A stretch of 64,000 nucleotides of DNA from Agathobaculum sp. NTUH-O15-33 (GCF_033193315.1 NZ_CP136187.1:3541501-3605500), one strand, 5' to 3'. Positions 17,799 to 26,195 are shown, numbered from the stretch's first letter. Notes: a model not told the origin generated them from the sequence alone. Program-made: numbers and translations.

Positions 17799-18595
17799 CG
17801 TTCCGCCCCTTTCTCCATCAGGCGCCGCCTGAAAAAGGCGATCGTTTCGTCATAGTTCTCCTGTTTACAGTGGGCAAAGCCGTGATCCTCGCCCGGCACG
17901 GTCTGCACCGTGACAAACGGCAGGCCGTGCGACGCGATCCGCGGCCCAAAGGCGCTGTCTACCACCGTGTCCGCCGTGCCAAGGCGCAGCAGCACCGGCT
18001 TTCCGCTCTCGCAAACGGCCCGTTCCACCGATAGGGTTTCAGCGTCCTGTACGAACCGGGGCGCGGCGTCAAAGCTGCTGTCGGCGTACTCGTGATGGAT
18101 CGTTTCTCCGTTTTTGAGCTTTTGCCAGTTTTCTTCACCCATGATCTTTAAAAAGGTCTCCGCCGGGTACAGCACCGGCGCCCAGCCCACGGCGGCGCGC
18201 ACACGGCTGTCCGGCAGGGTGAGCAGGGCCGCCGCCGCGCCCATGCTGATCCCCATCACCGCCATACGGGCGGCGTCGGTCTCGGGCTGATCCGCCGCGA
18301 ACGCAAGCGCCGCCAGCATATCATCGCGCCAGCCGCCAAGGTAGGTATCCGCGGCAAAGTCTCCGTCGCTCCCGCCGGAGCCGACGCAATCGAACCGCAG
18401 CGCGTAGAAACCCGCGCCGCAGGCCTGTTCGGCAAACGCTTCAAACAGGCCGTGCTCGGACATGTTGCCCGTAAAGCCGTGGCACATCACGATGACCGGC
18501 GCGCCATGCGCGCCCGCGGGCACATGCGCCGCGCCGCGCACCGTGCGTCCCCTGCTACAAAAGGCTATCTGTTTTTCCATAAGCTGCATCCTCAT
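17795..18595 (-). CDS. Alpha/beta hydrolase
   Basis: A 266-residue hydrolase of the esterase/acyl-peptidase type. It shows the oxyanion region MCHGFTGN, the nucleophile elbow GISMGA, the acid in LGTADTVVD and the histidine in EDHGF. It has no signal peptide and should be cytoplasmic. The ATG at 18595 follows the stop codon of the upstream gene directly, and its own stop overlaps the mutase start, so translation of the three genes is coupled. It may hydrolyse an ester, thioester or lactone in the pathway. Confidence 0.88.
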   Translation of the reverse strand: MRMQLMEKQIAFCSRGRTVRGAAHVPAGAHGAPVIVMCHGFTGNMSEHGLFEAFAEQACGAGFYALRFDCVGSGGSDGDFAADTYLGGWRDDMLAALAFAADQPETDAARMAVMGISMGAAAALLTLPDSRVRAAVGWAPVLYPAETFLKIMGEENWQKLKNGETIHHEYADSSFDAAPRFVQDAETLSVERAVCESGKPVLLRLGTADTVVDSAFGPRIASHGLPFVTVQTVPGEDHGFAHCKQENYDETIAFFRRRLMEKGAER

Positions 18596-20566
18596 TCAGA
18601 CCTTATTTTCGTTCCATGCAGGCGCGCCGACCGCCACGACCCGGAGCTGCATCTCTACAAAGCTTTTTTCTGTGGTGCCCGGACGTTCGGCATAGACCGG
18701 ACGCACGGTTTGCGTTAACTCCACCGCCGTGCTGCCCGCCGCTTCGGCTTCCGCGGCCGCATATTGCGCGGCTTTGCAGGCGGCGAACCGTTCGGCCTCG
18801 TCCAGCGTGTCAAACGCTTTCGCGCCCCACGGCGCGTGCACGACCAGCTTTTCGTGATACTGGTCGGGCCGGATCAGCGCCGTTACCTCGACCGACACAT
18901 TGCCAACCGCCGCGCCCACCGCGTTGGCGACCTCGGCGTGCTCGGGAATGAGCAACCGGGCGCCCAGCGCCCCGCAAACGGCCGGCAGCCACGCGGCCAC
19001 CGGCGCGCCCAGCGCGATCACGGGCCGGTCGACCGAAAGCCGCAGGCGGAGCAGATCGTCCGGCGCGTTTTTCACCGCGCTGTTCCACAAATACGCCGCG
19101 ATCGTATCGGCGTTCGCATCGCAGCCGGTCAGGCCCAGCGCGGTGCACAGGCAGGCCATGCCCACGCTGCGCTCGACCGTGTCGATCGCCTGCTGCAAAA
19201 ACACGTCCTCGGCCTTGCCCGCGCGGGCGGCCATGACCGCCGCGCCCGCGGACGCGGTTTCCGCATTCCAGCGGCTGAACCGCCCGGCAGCATGCAGCAG
19301 ATCGGTCGGCGTAAGGCCGCAGCGCTGGATCAGGCCGCGCCGCACAAGCGGCTCCAGCCCCAGCTTCGCCGCGTCGCAGCCGGTCCGGTCGGCTAACCAG
19401 AACAGGCTGTGCACCCCGTCGGCAAGCAGCCCAAGCAGCGTTTGCTCTCTCGCCGTCAGGTTTTCGCCCACCCGTCCGGTCAGGCGGTAGCACTCGGCAT
19501 ATTGCTCCTCGCCCAGCTCGGTCATGGCGCGGCCCATGCTCTGCCGCAGTTCTCCGGCGAGCCAAGGCGCGTGCACGCCGGCCACGCACAACGGAACCAC
19601 CCGCCGCGGGCCCACGGTCAGCCCGCCCTGCGGATCGAACGCCAGACGGCTGTCGCCGCCCACGCCGTAGGTATAGATATCCGCCGCGCGCAGCTGGGTG
19701 CGCCAGCCGCCCACCGCTGCCCCCGCCGCGCTGATCGAGGCGCGGCCGCCCTTGATATGCGCGATATCGGTGGTGGTGCCGCCCATATCGAGCACCAGCG
19801 CGTCGTCCTCGTTTGTCAGATACCGCCCGCCGACGATGCTGGCCGCCGGGCCGGATAGCACGGTCTCGATCGGCCGGTCGAGCGCATATTCGCGCCGCAT
19901 CAGGCTGCCGTCGCCCTTGACGATCATGACGGGCGCAGCCGCCAGTCCGTACGAATCCAGCACGGTCTCGACCGCGCTTATCAGCTCGGTGATGCCGGGA
20001 ATCAGCCCCGCGTTGAGCACGGCGGTCACCGTGCGGTCATAAAAGCCAAGCTGCTGGCTCAGTTCGTGCGCGCATACGACGGGCACGCCGAGCGTTTGCC
20101 GCACGATCTCCTTCACCCGGTTTTCATGCGACGGGTCGCGCACGCTGGCAAAGCCGGAAATGGCCGCCGCGTCCACTTCGCCCCGCATTTCAAGCGCCTT
20201 TCGCCGGATTTCGTCCTCATCCAGCGCGGTCAGCTGGCGGCCCTTGATGTCCAGTTCGCCCCGCAGCCGCGTGACGCGGGCGGCGGGCAGCGGGCGGTCG
20301 AACGACCGCCCCATCAGAAACGCGCCGACCCGGCCGCTCCTGCCCTCGACGACCGCGTTGGTCGCCAGCGTGGTAGAAAGGCACACCATCACGCTTTCGC
20401 GCAACAGCTTTTCCGGTAGCCGCTCCATACACGCGGCTATGCCGCTCGCCAGATTTTCCCGCGTGGTGAACGCCTTTGCCTTGGCGCAGACCGCGCGCGT
20501 TTTTGGGTCGATCAGCACGCCGTCCGTATAGGTGCCGCCCGTATCGATGCCCAGTATCGCCGCCAT
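18596..20566 (-). CDS. Hydantoinase/oxoprolinase-family ATPase
   Basis: A 656-residue ASKHA-fold protein. The first phosphate loop is DTGGTYTDGVL (residues 8-18), a second is VLDMGGTTTDIAHIKGG (around 274-290), and a third conserved segment is AAVMAARAG. This is the HyuA/oxoprolinase A architecture, but no HyuB-type partner is next to it, so hydantoin or oxoproline hydrolysis is not certain. Because it is directly coupled to a B12-dependent mutase-like gene, an alternative is a reactivating ATPase, since other B12-enzyme reactivases (MutL, DdrA) share the fold. It follows the aminotransferase gene after 147 bases that hold an 11-bp hairpin. Confidence 0.82.
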   Translation of the reverse strand: MAAILGIDTGGTYTDGVLIDPKTRAVCAKAKAFTTRENLASGIAACMERLPEKLLRESVMVCLSTTLATNAVVEGRSGRVGAFLMGRSFDRPLPAARVTRLRGELDIKGRQLTALDEDEIRRKALEMRGEVDAAAISGFASVRDPSHENRVKEIVRQTLGVPVVCAHELSQQLGFYDRTVTAVLNAGLIPGITELISAVETVLDSYGLAAAPVMIVKGDGSLMRREYALDRPIETVLSGPAASIVGGRYLTNEDDALVLDMGGTTTDIAHIKGGRASISAAGAAVGGWRTQLRAADIYTYGVGGDSRLAFDPQGGLTVGPRRVVPLCVAGVHAPWLAGELRQSMGRAMTELGEEQYAECYRLTGRVGENLTAREQTLLGLLADGVHSLFWLADRTGCDAAKLGLEPLVRRGLIQRCGLTPTDLLHAAGRFSRWNAETASAGAAVMAARAGKAEDVFLQQAIDTVERSVGMACLCTALGLTGCDANADTIAAYLWNSAVKNAPDDLLRLRLSVDRPVIALGAPVAAWLPAVCGALGARLLIPEHAEVANAVGAAVGNVSVEVTALIRPDQYHEKLVVHAPWGAKAFDTLDEAERFAACKAAQYAAAEAEAAGSTAVELTQTVRPVYAERPGTTEKSFVEMQLRVVAVGAPAWNENKV

Positions 20567-20603
20567 GGACCGCGCCCCCTTTCATAGATCGCTTCCAGCC
20601 GCG

Positions 20604-20637
20604 CGTAGCCGCGCCGGACGATTCCAGCGCGGCTACG
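20604..20637. repeat. Intergenic hairpin between aminotransferase and hydantoinase-like genes
   Basis: An 11-bp perfect stem (20604-20614 with 20627-20637) with a 12-base loop. No U-run follows on the minus strand, so transcription may read through; it could tune expression of the distal genes. Confidence 0.5.
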
Positions 20638-20713
20638 GCATCCGGTCTATATACAGTCTACCATATCGCGAACCGGCCGGAAAGTCTCTTTTAGAAAGGC
20701 TGTTTTTTTATTC

Positions 20714-22129
20714 TTACTTGATGTCGTATTTCTTTTCGATCTTGGCGATCTCGGCCTCCAAAATATCGAAGATCTCATCCACCTGCGCCTCGGTGATATT
20801 GATCGGCGGGATGAAGGAAATGCGATTATTGTAGTATCCGTTCAGCTGAGCCAGCAGGCCCGCGTCGCGCATGTTGTTGATCAGCTCGTGCGCCTCGGCC
20901 TTTGCCGGTTCCTTGGTCGCGCGGTCGCGGACAAGCTCCAAACCAAAGTAAACGCCCTTGGCATCGTATGTGCCCACGATCGGATGCTTTTCCATCAGTT
21001 CGTCAGCCTTTTTCACGATGCGCTCGCCGGCCTTTGTGCATACCTCGAGCAGGTGATCCTCCTCGATGATATCGAGCACCGTGTTGGCGACGCGGCAGCC
21101 CATGGAGTAGCCCGCGTAAGTGGAGCAGATGAAGCTTACGTCGATATCCTCAAACAGGTCCGCCCGGCCCACGATGCCGGACATCGGGATGCCGCAGCCC
21201 AGCGCCTTGCCGAATACCAGAATATCGGGCGCAACGCCCTCGTGCTCGCACGCCCACATCTTGCCGGTCCGGCCCATGCCGGTCTGCACCTCGTCAAAGA
21301 TGAGCAGGAAGCCGTACTTGTCGGCCAGTTTGCGCAGCTCGCGCAGGAAGCCTTCGGGCGGAACGATGTAGCCCGCGGAGCTCTGGCACGGCTCGACGAT
21401 CAGCGCGGCGACGTTGCAGATGCCCGCGTCCGGCGCGCCCATCGGCGTAACGCCGGTGCTCATCATATTGTCGATTACCTGTACGCACTGCCGCGCGCAG
21501 TCCACGCCGTCTCCGTCGCCGTAGGGATTGCGGTACGCATACGGATAGGGGAACTGATGGATGCAGTTATCCTGCGACGGCATGGGATTGTAGTAGCTGG
21601 TCATACGACCCGAGCCGGTCAGGCCCATGGTAGCGGTGTTCTGGCCGTGGTAAGCGCCGTAGAAGGAAATGATGTGCTGCCGCTTTGTCGCATAACGGGC
21701 CAGACGGATGGCGTTTTCGATCGCGTCCGAGCCGGACAACGCCAAACGCACTCTCTTCGGAAAATCGCCCGGGGTGAGCTCGGTCAGTCGCTTGACCAGC
21801 TTCAGGCGCTCCGGCGTTGGGAAGTCAAACCAGAAATCCAGCTTGTTCATGTACTGGTCGTACATCGCATCGGCAATGCGCTTGTCGGAGTGGCCGAGGT
21901 TCATCGCGGACATGCCCGAAATGCAGTCGATATACTCCTTGCCGTCCACATCCCAAATGCGGTTGCCCTTGCCGCGTTCAATGATCTGCGGGTAATCCCA
22001 TTTGGTGAAAAGCACGTCGCCCGGATGTTCATATGTAAGGAAGTCTACCAGACCCGCTTTATTACCCGGCGTAACGCATTCTGCGTTTTCGATCCGATCC
22101 AACAGTTTTTCATAGGGCTTTTTATCCAT
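20714..22129 (-). CDS. Class III PLP-dependent aminotransferase
   Basis: A 471-residue enzyme of the omega-amino-acid aminotransferase class. Motifs include the PLP phosphate site SGSDAIENAIRLAR, the FYGAYHG loop, the Asp in LIFDEVQTGMGRTG and the Schiff-base lysine in FGKALGCGIPMSG. The ATG at 22129 follows GGAGG; upstream ATG and TTG codons lack one. It is the first gene of the minus-strand operon and has a TTGACA-N17-TAGTAT promoter overlapping the shared operator. Divergent alanine dehydrogenase nearby suggests that pyruvate is the amino acceptor. The donor substrate is unknown. Confidence 0.92.
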   Translation of the reverse strand: MDKKPYEKLLDRIENAECVTPGNKAGLVDFLTYEHPGDVLFTKWDYPQIIERGKGNRIWDVDGKEYIDCISGMSAMNLGHSDKRIADAMYDQYMNKLDFWFDFPTPERLKLVKRLTELTPGDFPKRVRLALSGSDAIENAIRLARYATKRQHIISFYGAYHGQNTATMGLTGSGRMTSYYNPMPSQDNCIHQFPYPYAYRNPYGDGDGVDCARQCVQVIDNMMSTGVTPMGAPDAGICNVAALIVEPCQSSAGYIVPPEGFLRELRKLADKYGFLLIFDEVQTGMGRTGKMWACEHEGVAPDILVFGKALGCGIPMSGIVGRADLFEDIDVSFICSTYAGYSMGCRVANTVLDIIEEDHLLEVCTKAGERIVKKADELMEKHPIVGTYDAKGVYFGLELVRDRATKEPAKAEAHELINNMRDAGLLAQLNGYYNNRISFIPPINITEAQVDEIFDILEAEIAKIEKKYDIK

Positions 22130-22189
22130 TATCGTTACCTCCATTATGTAAGCTTTATGTTCTCCAATACCAGTACCCTCTCTGCAATT

Positions 22190-22221
22190 CATATACTAAT
22201 ATATTAATGTTCATTTGTCAA
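22190..22221 (-). promoter_or_regulatory. Promoter and operator of the aminotransferase operon
   Basis: On the minus strand TTGACA (22216-22221) and TAGTAT (22193-22198) are 17 bases apart. The operator CATATACTAATATATTAAT (22190-22208) covers the -10 box and half the spacer and is identical over 19 bases to the one at 23257-23275. A repressor bound here would exclude RNA polymerase. Confidence 0.72.
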
Positions 22222-22291
22222 TCCTCTTTCTGAACTTTAGCAAAATGCACAACTTGGGGATAGCGGCATATTGCAAAAGGACGAAATCAGG

Positions 22292-22452
22292 CAGGAGTGA
22301 AGAGTTAGGAGTTAGGAATTAGGAGTTGAAGGAAACGCGCGCGAGCGCGAATTAAAAAACACGCCGCGCAGCGGCGTACCGCAATTACTAACTACTAATT
22401 CCTAATTACCAATTATTAACTCCTACTTCCTAATTTAAAAAAACTCCTACCT
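22292..22452. repeat. Palindromic AT-rich repeat element (GGAGTTAGGAATTAGGAG type)
   Basis: The left arm consists of runs of GTTAGGAATTAGGAGTT-like sequence and the right arm of the complementary TAATTCCTAATTA/ATTAACTCCTA sequence, around a centre with small GC-rich hairpins (GCGCGCGAGCGCG and ACGCCGCGCAGCGGCGT). It fills the space between the SDR stop and the aminotransferase promoter. No ORF is present. It could act as a 3' hairpin for the SDR transcript. Confidence 0.65.
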
Positions 22453-22461
22453 AAAAAGGCT

Positions 22462-23184
22462 TTATCTCATATATTGTCCGCCGTTCACATCGATCGTCGC
22501 ACCGGTGATATACCCCGCCCCGTCGGAAGCCAAAAAGCACACCGCTTCCGCCACCTCCTCGGGCCGGGCCGCACGGCCAAGGGGCACATCGTCAGCCGGC
22601 ACGCCTTCCTCGCGCGACATGGGAGTCTCCACCACGCCGGGCGACACCGCGTTAGAGGTAACGCCGTACGCCGCGCCCAGCCGCGCAAAGCACTTGGCCA
22701 TGGCCGCCAGCCCGCCCTTGGACGCACTATAATGTACGCCCGAATACAGGCCGCCCCGGTCGCCCGCGATTGAGGTAATCCAAACGATACGCCCAAAGCC
22801 CACGCGACGCATAGAACGGAATACGGCTTTGGTCAGGAAAAATGGTGCCTTTAAATTGGTGTCCAGCATACGGTCCCATTCTGTTTCATCTATTTCCTCT
22901 ATGGGCTTGGTGTTCGACAGCCCCGCGCAGTTGACCAATATATCGATCCTGCCGTACCTTGCCGCGATCTGTTCCGCCATCTCGCGCGCCGCCGCGGTAT
23001 CCGCAAGGTCGCAGGCCACCGCCTCGACCTTGCCGCCGAGCCGCCGCACCAAAGCCATTGTTTGTTCCGCGCCGCGCGGCGAACGGTAAGTAAATATGAC
23101 CGTATGCCCCTGCTCCGCCAGTGCCGCCACGATCGCGCGCCCAATTCCCGAACTGCCGCCCGTTACCAATGCGATCCTTTCCAT
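22462..23184 (-). CDS. Short-chain dehydrogenase/reductase (FabG-like)
   Basis: A 240-residue NAD(P)-dependent SDR. It has the glycine motif TGGSSGIG at the N-terminus, the NCAG motif, the catalytic Ser (ITSIAG) and Tyr-x-x-x-Lys (YSASKGG), and a C-terminal DVNGGQYMR typical of 3-oxoacyl-ACP-reductase-like proteins. Start at 23184, after AAGGAGG; the longer reading to 23259 runs through the operator and is not credible. It is transcribed from the symmetric divergent promoter shared with alanine dehydrogenase, so it probably belongs to the same pathway, reducing or oxidising a hydroxy or keto intermediate. Confidence 0.9.
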   Translation of the reverse strand: MERIALVTGGSSGIGRAIVAALAEQGHTVIFTYRSPRGAEQTMALVRRLGGKVEAVACDLADTAAAREMAEQIAARYGRIDILVNCAGLSNTKPIEEIDETEWDRMLDTNLKAPFFLTKAVFRSMRRVGFGRIVWITSIAGDRGGLYSGVHYSASKGGLAAMAKCFARLGAAYGVTSNAVSPGVVETPMSREEGVPADDVPLGRAARPEEVAEAVCFLASDGAGYITGATIDVNGGQYMR

Positions 23185-23248
23185 GCGCCGTTCCTCCTTA
23201 TTGATTTCAACGATTTTAGGTTTTTTCAAAAAATCTTTGCAAAACCTC

Positions 23249-23288
23249 TTGACAACCATATACTAATATATTAATATACTCTTGTCAA
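23249..23288. promoter_or_regulatory. Symmetric divergent promoter-operator (SDR / alanine dehydrogenase)
   Basis: Rightward: TTGACA 23249-23254, 17-base spacer, TAATAT 23272-23277. Leftward: TTGACA 23283-23288, 17-base spacer, TAGTAT 23260-23265. The two promoters face each other and overlap almost completely, and the whole 40-base block is nearly its own reverse complement. The operator CATATACTAATATATTAAT (23257-23275) occupies both -10 boxes. One bound GntR dimer could silence both directions. Confidence 0.75.
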
Positions 23289-23376
23289 GTGAAACCAACC
23301 GAGACCGGTTGCGGAATGTAACTGACCTCTCTGCTTTGTTCCTATTGTCACCGATTTTATTTAAAGGAGAACGATT

Positions 23377-24489
23377 ATGATCATCGGACTTGTCAAAGAG
23401 ATCAAGAATAATGAATTCCGCGTCGGACTCACGCCCGGCAATGTAAAGGCTTACGCCGACGCAGGGCATACCGTGCTGGTTGAAACGGGCGCGGGCGCGG
23501 GTTCTGGCTTCGACGATGGCGAATACGCCGTCGCCGGCGCGGCCATCCTGCCGGACGCCGCCTCCGTTTGGGAGCAGGCGGAAATGATCGTCAAGGTAAA
23601 GGAACCGATCGAGTCGGAATATCAGTTCCTCAAGAAGGATCAGATCCTTTATACGTACCTGCACCTTGCGGCCGACCGGCCGCTGACCGACGCCATCCTC
23701 GCGGCGGGCACCAAAGCGGTCGCGTACGAGACCATCGTCGGCAAGAACGGCGGACTGCCCTGCTTGGCCCCGATGAGCGAGATCGCGGGCCGCATGTCGG
23801 TACAGCAGGCGGCCAAGTACTTAGAGCGCACCTACGGCGGCCGCGGCCTGCTGCTTTCCGGCGTGCCGGGTGTGGAAAAGGCAAACATCGTCATTCTGGG
23901 CGGCGGCGGCGTTGGCACCAACGCCTGCAAAATCGCGGTCGGCATGGGCGCGAACGTCACCATCCTCGACGTCAACGTACAGCGCCTCGCCTATCTGGAC
24001 GATATTTTCGGCAGCCGCATCCAGACGCTTTACAGCACCCGCGCCAACATCCTTTCGGCCATTTCGCAGGCGGACGTCGTGATCGGCGCCGTGCTGATTC
24101 CCGGCCGCAAGGCGCCCAAGCTCGTTCTGCGCGAGGATCTGAAGAAAATGCGTAAGGGCGCTGTGCTGGTAGACGTGGCCGTCGATCAGGGCGGCTGCAT
24201 TGAGACCACCCACGCCACCACCCATCAGGACCCGATCTTCGAGATCGACGGCATCGTCCACTACTGCGTGGCCAATATGCCGGGCGCCGTCGCGCGCACC
24301 TCGACCATCGCGCTGACCAATACTACACTGAACTATGGCCTCACCATTGCCGGTCAGGGGCTGGAAGCCGCTGTCCGTGCGGACAAGGGACTGGCCGAAG
24401 GCGTGAACTGCTATGCCGGCAAGTGCACGCTGGACGGCGTCGCCGAGGCGTTTGGCATGGAATGCTTTGATATCGAGTCGCTGATCTGA
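23377..24489 (+). CDS. ald: Alanine dehydrogenase
   Basis: A 370-residue enzyme of normal Ald length. It has the N-terminal substrate segment EIKNNEFRVGLTP, the catalytic region YTYLHLAAD, the Rossmann loop ILGGGGVGTNACKIAVGMGA and the conserved HYCVANMPGAVARTST. It converts alanine to pyruvate and ammonia with NAD. RBS AAAGGAG precedes the ATG. Its divergent, co-regulated promoter with the SDR and the nearby aminotransferase suggests that it recycles alanine formed when pyruvate accepts amino groups, as is known for taurine:pyruvate aminotransferase systems. Confidence 0.95.
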   Translation: MIIGLVKEIKNNEFRVGLTPGNVKAYADAGHTVLVETGAGAGSGFDDGEYAVAGAAILPDAASVWEQAEMIVKVKEPIESEYQFLKKDQILYTYLHLAADRPLTDAILAAGTKAVAYETIVGKNGGLPCLAPMSEIAGRMSVQQAAKYLERTYGGRGLLLSGVPGVEKANIVILGGGGVGTNACKIAVGMGANVTILDVNVQRLAYLDDIFGSRIQTLYSTRANILSAISQADVVIGAVLIPGRKAPKLVLREDLKKMRKGAVLVDVAVDQGGCIETTHATTHQDPIFEIDGIVHYCVANMPGAVARTSTIALTNTTLNYGLTIAGQGLEAAVRADKGLAEGVNCYAGKCTLDGVAEAFGMECFDIESLI

Positions 24490-24551
24490 GCGGTCCTGAT
24501 TAAATTTGCTCTTATCTCATATCTCTTTTCTCTTCTCTCTTTTCCCAAGCA

Positions 24552-24579
24552 AAGGGCCCGGCAAAATGACCGGGCCCTT
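24552..24579. terminator. Hairpin after alanine dehydrogenase
   Basis: A 10-bp stem (24552-24561 with 24570-24579) lies 62 bases after the ald stop. No T-run follows, so it is weak as a terminator; it may reduce read-through into the GntR 2 gene. Confidence 0.45.
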
Positions 24580-24643
24580 CGCGGCATATCTCTATTCCGC
24601 GCGCCGGCGGACCATTACACCACAGGGAGGAAGTGTTGAACCC

Positions 24644-25321
24644 ATGACCCGTTCGTCCAGCCAAACCGGGCGCACCGACGTATATCGCGCCCTCAAGGAC
24701 GCGATCCAATATCTCGACCTGATGCCGGGCTCCGTCCTGCACGAGGCTGAATTGACCCAGCACCTGAATTGCAGCCGCACGCCGATCCGCGAGGCCCTGA
24801 TCCGCCTGTCCGGCGAATATCTGGTGGAGATCTACCCCCAACGCAGCACCTATGTCGCGCCGATCGATTTTCACCTAGCCAATGAGGTCGCCTACATGCG
24901 GCACCTGCTGGATTCCAACGTCTGCCTGCTCCTGTGCCGGCAAAAAGCCTGTATCAGCGAGGCGGTCGAGCAAACGCTCTATTTTATGGAGCGCGCCATG
25001 GGAAAGGACGATGTTCTGGAATACATCCGTTTGGACAACGCTTTCCACCGCACAATCTTTTCCGTCGCCGGGCACGATCTGATCTGGTCGAGCATCGCCA
25101 ATTCCCGCGCGCATTACAACCGCGTGCTCGTGCTCGACCTGAAACGGCCCGGCATGCTGCAAAAATCCTATCAGGAGCACCTGCAAATTGTGAGCAGTAT
25201 TGAGGCCGGCGACGCGGCGACGCTGACCGCCGTCATGGACGTACACCACGATCACCAGAATACCGATGCGCGGGAAAAAGCCATCCGCGCGCAGTTCCCC
25301 GCGTATTTCGCAAACGACTGA
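24644..25321 (+). CDS. GntR-family (FadR subgroup) transcriptional regulator 2
   Basis: A 225-residue regulator, a clear paralog of the protein at 10611-11285: same length, same recognition helix SRTPIREALIRLS, and matching FCD segments (VAYMRHLLD, DNAFHRTIF, NSRAHYNRVLVLD). The ATG at 24644 lies 13 bases after AGGGAGG, which is long but in-frame alternatives are absent. No copy of the operator is found directly upstream, so it is probably transcribed from the ald promoter. It is followed after 32 bases by the IolB-like gene. Confidence 0.9.
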   Translation: MTRSSSQTGRTDVYRALKDAIQYLDLMPGSVLHEAELTQHLNCSRTPIREALIRLSGEYLVEIYPQRSTYVAPIDFHLANEVAYMRHLLDSNVCLLLCRQKACISEAVEQTLYFMERAMGKDDVLEYIRLDNAFHRTIFSVAGHDLIWSSIANSRAHYNRVLVLDLKRPGMLQKSYQEHLQIVSSIEAGDAATLTAVMDVHHDHQNTDAREKAIRAQFPAYFAND

Positions 25322-25353
25322 CCCATGTTATCAATAGAAAGGAGACTTTTACA

Positions 25354-26157
25354 ATGTATATCGACAAGGAATGCAAGCGAGGCTATAACGAGTACATCAA
25401 CTGCGACGTAAACAACGGCGAAAACAGCATGATGGACGTCGCTCTGCTCATCATGGAGGACGGCGACACCTATTCCTTCCACGAGGAAAAGAAGGAAATG
25501 GCTTGGATCATGTTCGAGGGCAAGGCCACGGTGGAATACGCCGGCCGGTCCGTCGATATCGACCGCCCCAATCCGTTCGAGTACAGCACCTACTGCCTGC
25601 ACCTGTGCGCGGGCGACGGCTGCACGATCACGGCCCACGGCCACTGCGAGTTTTACGTACAGAAGACCTATAACGACAACCGGTTCGACGCCCACCTTTA
25701 TACCCCGGAGGAGACCGACACCTGGCGGCGCGGCGCGGACGGCGAGTGTAACGGCTGCATCAAGCGCGATGTGCGCACCAGCTTTGACTACGGCAACGCC
25801 CCCTATTCCAACATGGTGCTGGGCGAAGTCGTCAACCTGCCCGGCAAGTGGTCGAGCTATCCCCCGCACTGGCATCCGCAGCCCGAGGTCTATTTCTACC
25901 ATTTCGACAAGCCGCAGGGCTTTGGCGCGGGCTGGGTGGACGACGAGGTGTGCGAATTGCACCACAACGGTCTGGCCGTCATCACCAAGAACACGCACTC
26001 CATGGTCATGGCGCCCGGTTACCCCTGCTGCTACGCTTGGGGCATCCGCCATCTGCCCGGCAATCCGTGGAAAAAGACCCGTATCGACGATCCAATCCAC
26101 GAATGGCTGGTCGATCCCAAAGCGAAATTCTGGACCGGCGAGGAAAACGAAGGCTGA
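25354..26157 (+). CDS. IolB/KduI-family 5-deoxy-glucuronate isomerase-like cupin
   Basis: A 267-residue bicupin. The C-terminal cupin has the metal ligands in PPHWHPQPEVYFYHFDKPQGFG (His, His, Glu) and a later His in KNTHSMVMAPGYPCCY, as in IolB. IolB isomerises 5-deoxy-glucuronate in myo-inositol degradation, but no other iol genes are in the window, so a related sugar acid or another ligand may be used here. RBS AAAGGAG precedes the ATG at 25354. It is the last gene of the ald-GntR2 unit and ends at a strong terminator. Confidence 0.8.
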   Translation: MYIDKECKRGYNEYINCDVNNGENSMMDVALLIMEDGDTYSFHEEKKEMAWIMFEGKATVEYAGRSVDIDRPNPFEYSTYCLHLCAGDGCTITAHGHCEFYVQKTYNDNRFDAHLYTPEETDTWRRGADGECNGCIKRDVRTSFDYGNAPYSNMVLGEVVNLPGKWSSYPPHWHPQPEVYFYHFDKPQGFGAGWVDDEVCELHHNGLAVITKNTHSMVMAPGYPCCYAWGIRHLPGNPWKKTRIDDPIHEWLVDPKAKFWTGEENEG

Positions 26158-26195
26158 TCTCTGTCGATCATCGCCACGTTTTTTGATAGCCTGAG

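Noticed and set aside
18596..20566. Reading the hydantoinase-family protein as a confirmed hydantoinase or 5-oxoprolinase
   Set aside because: There is no HyuB-type partner and the context is a B12 enzyme, so a specific reaction would be over-claimed.
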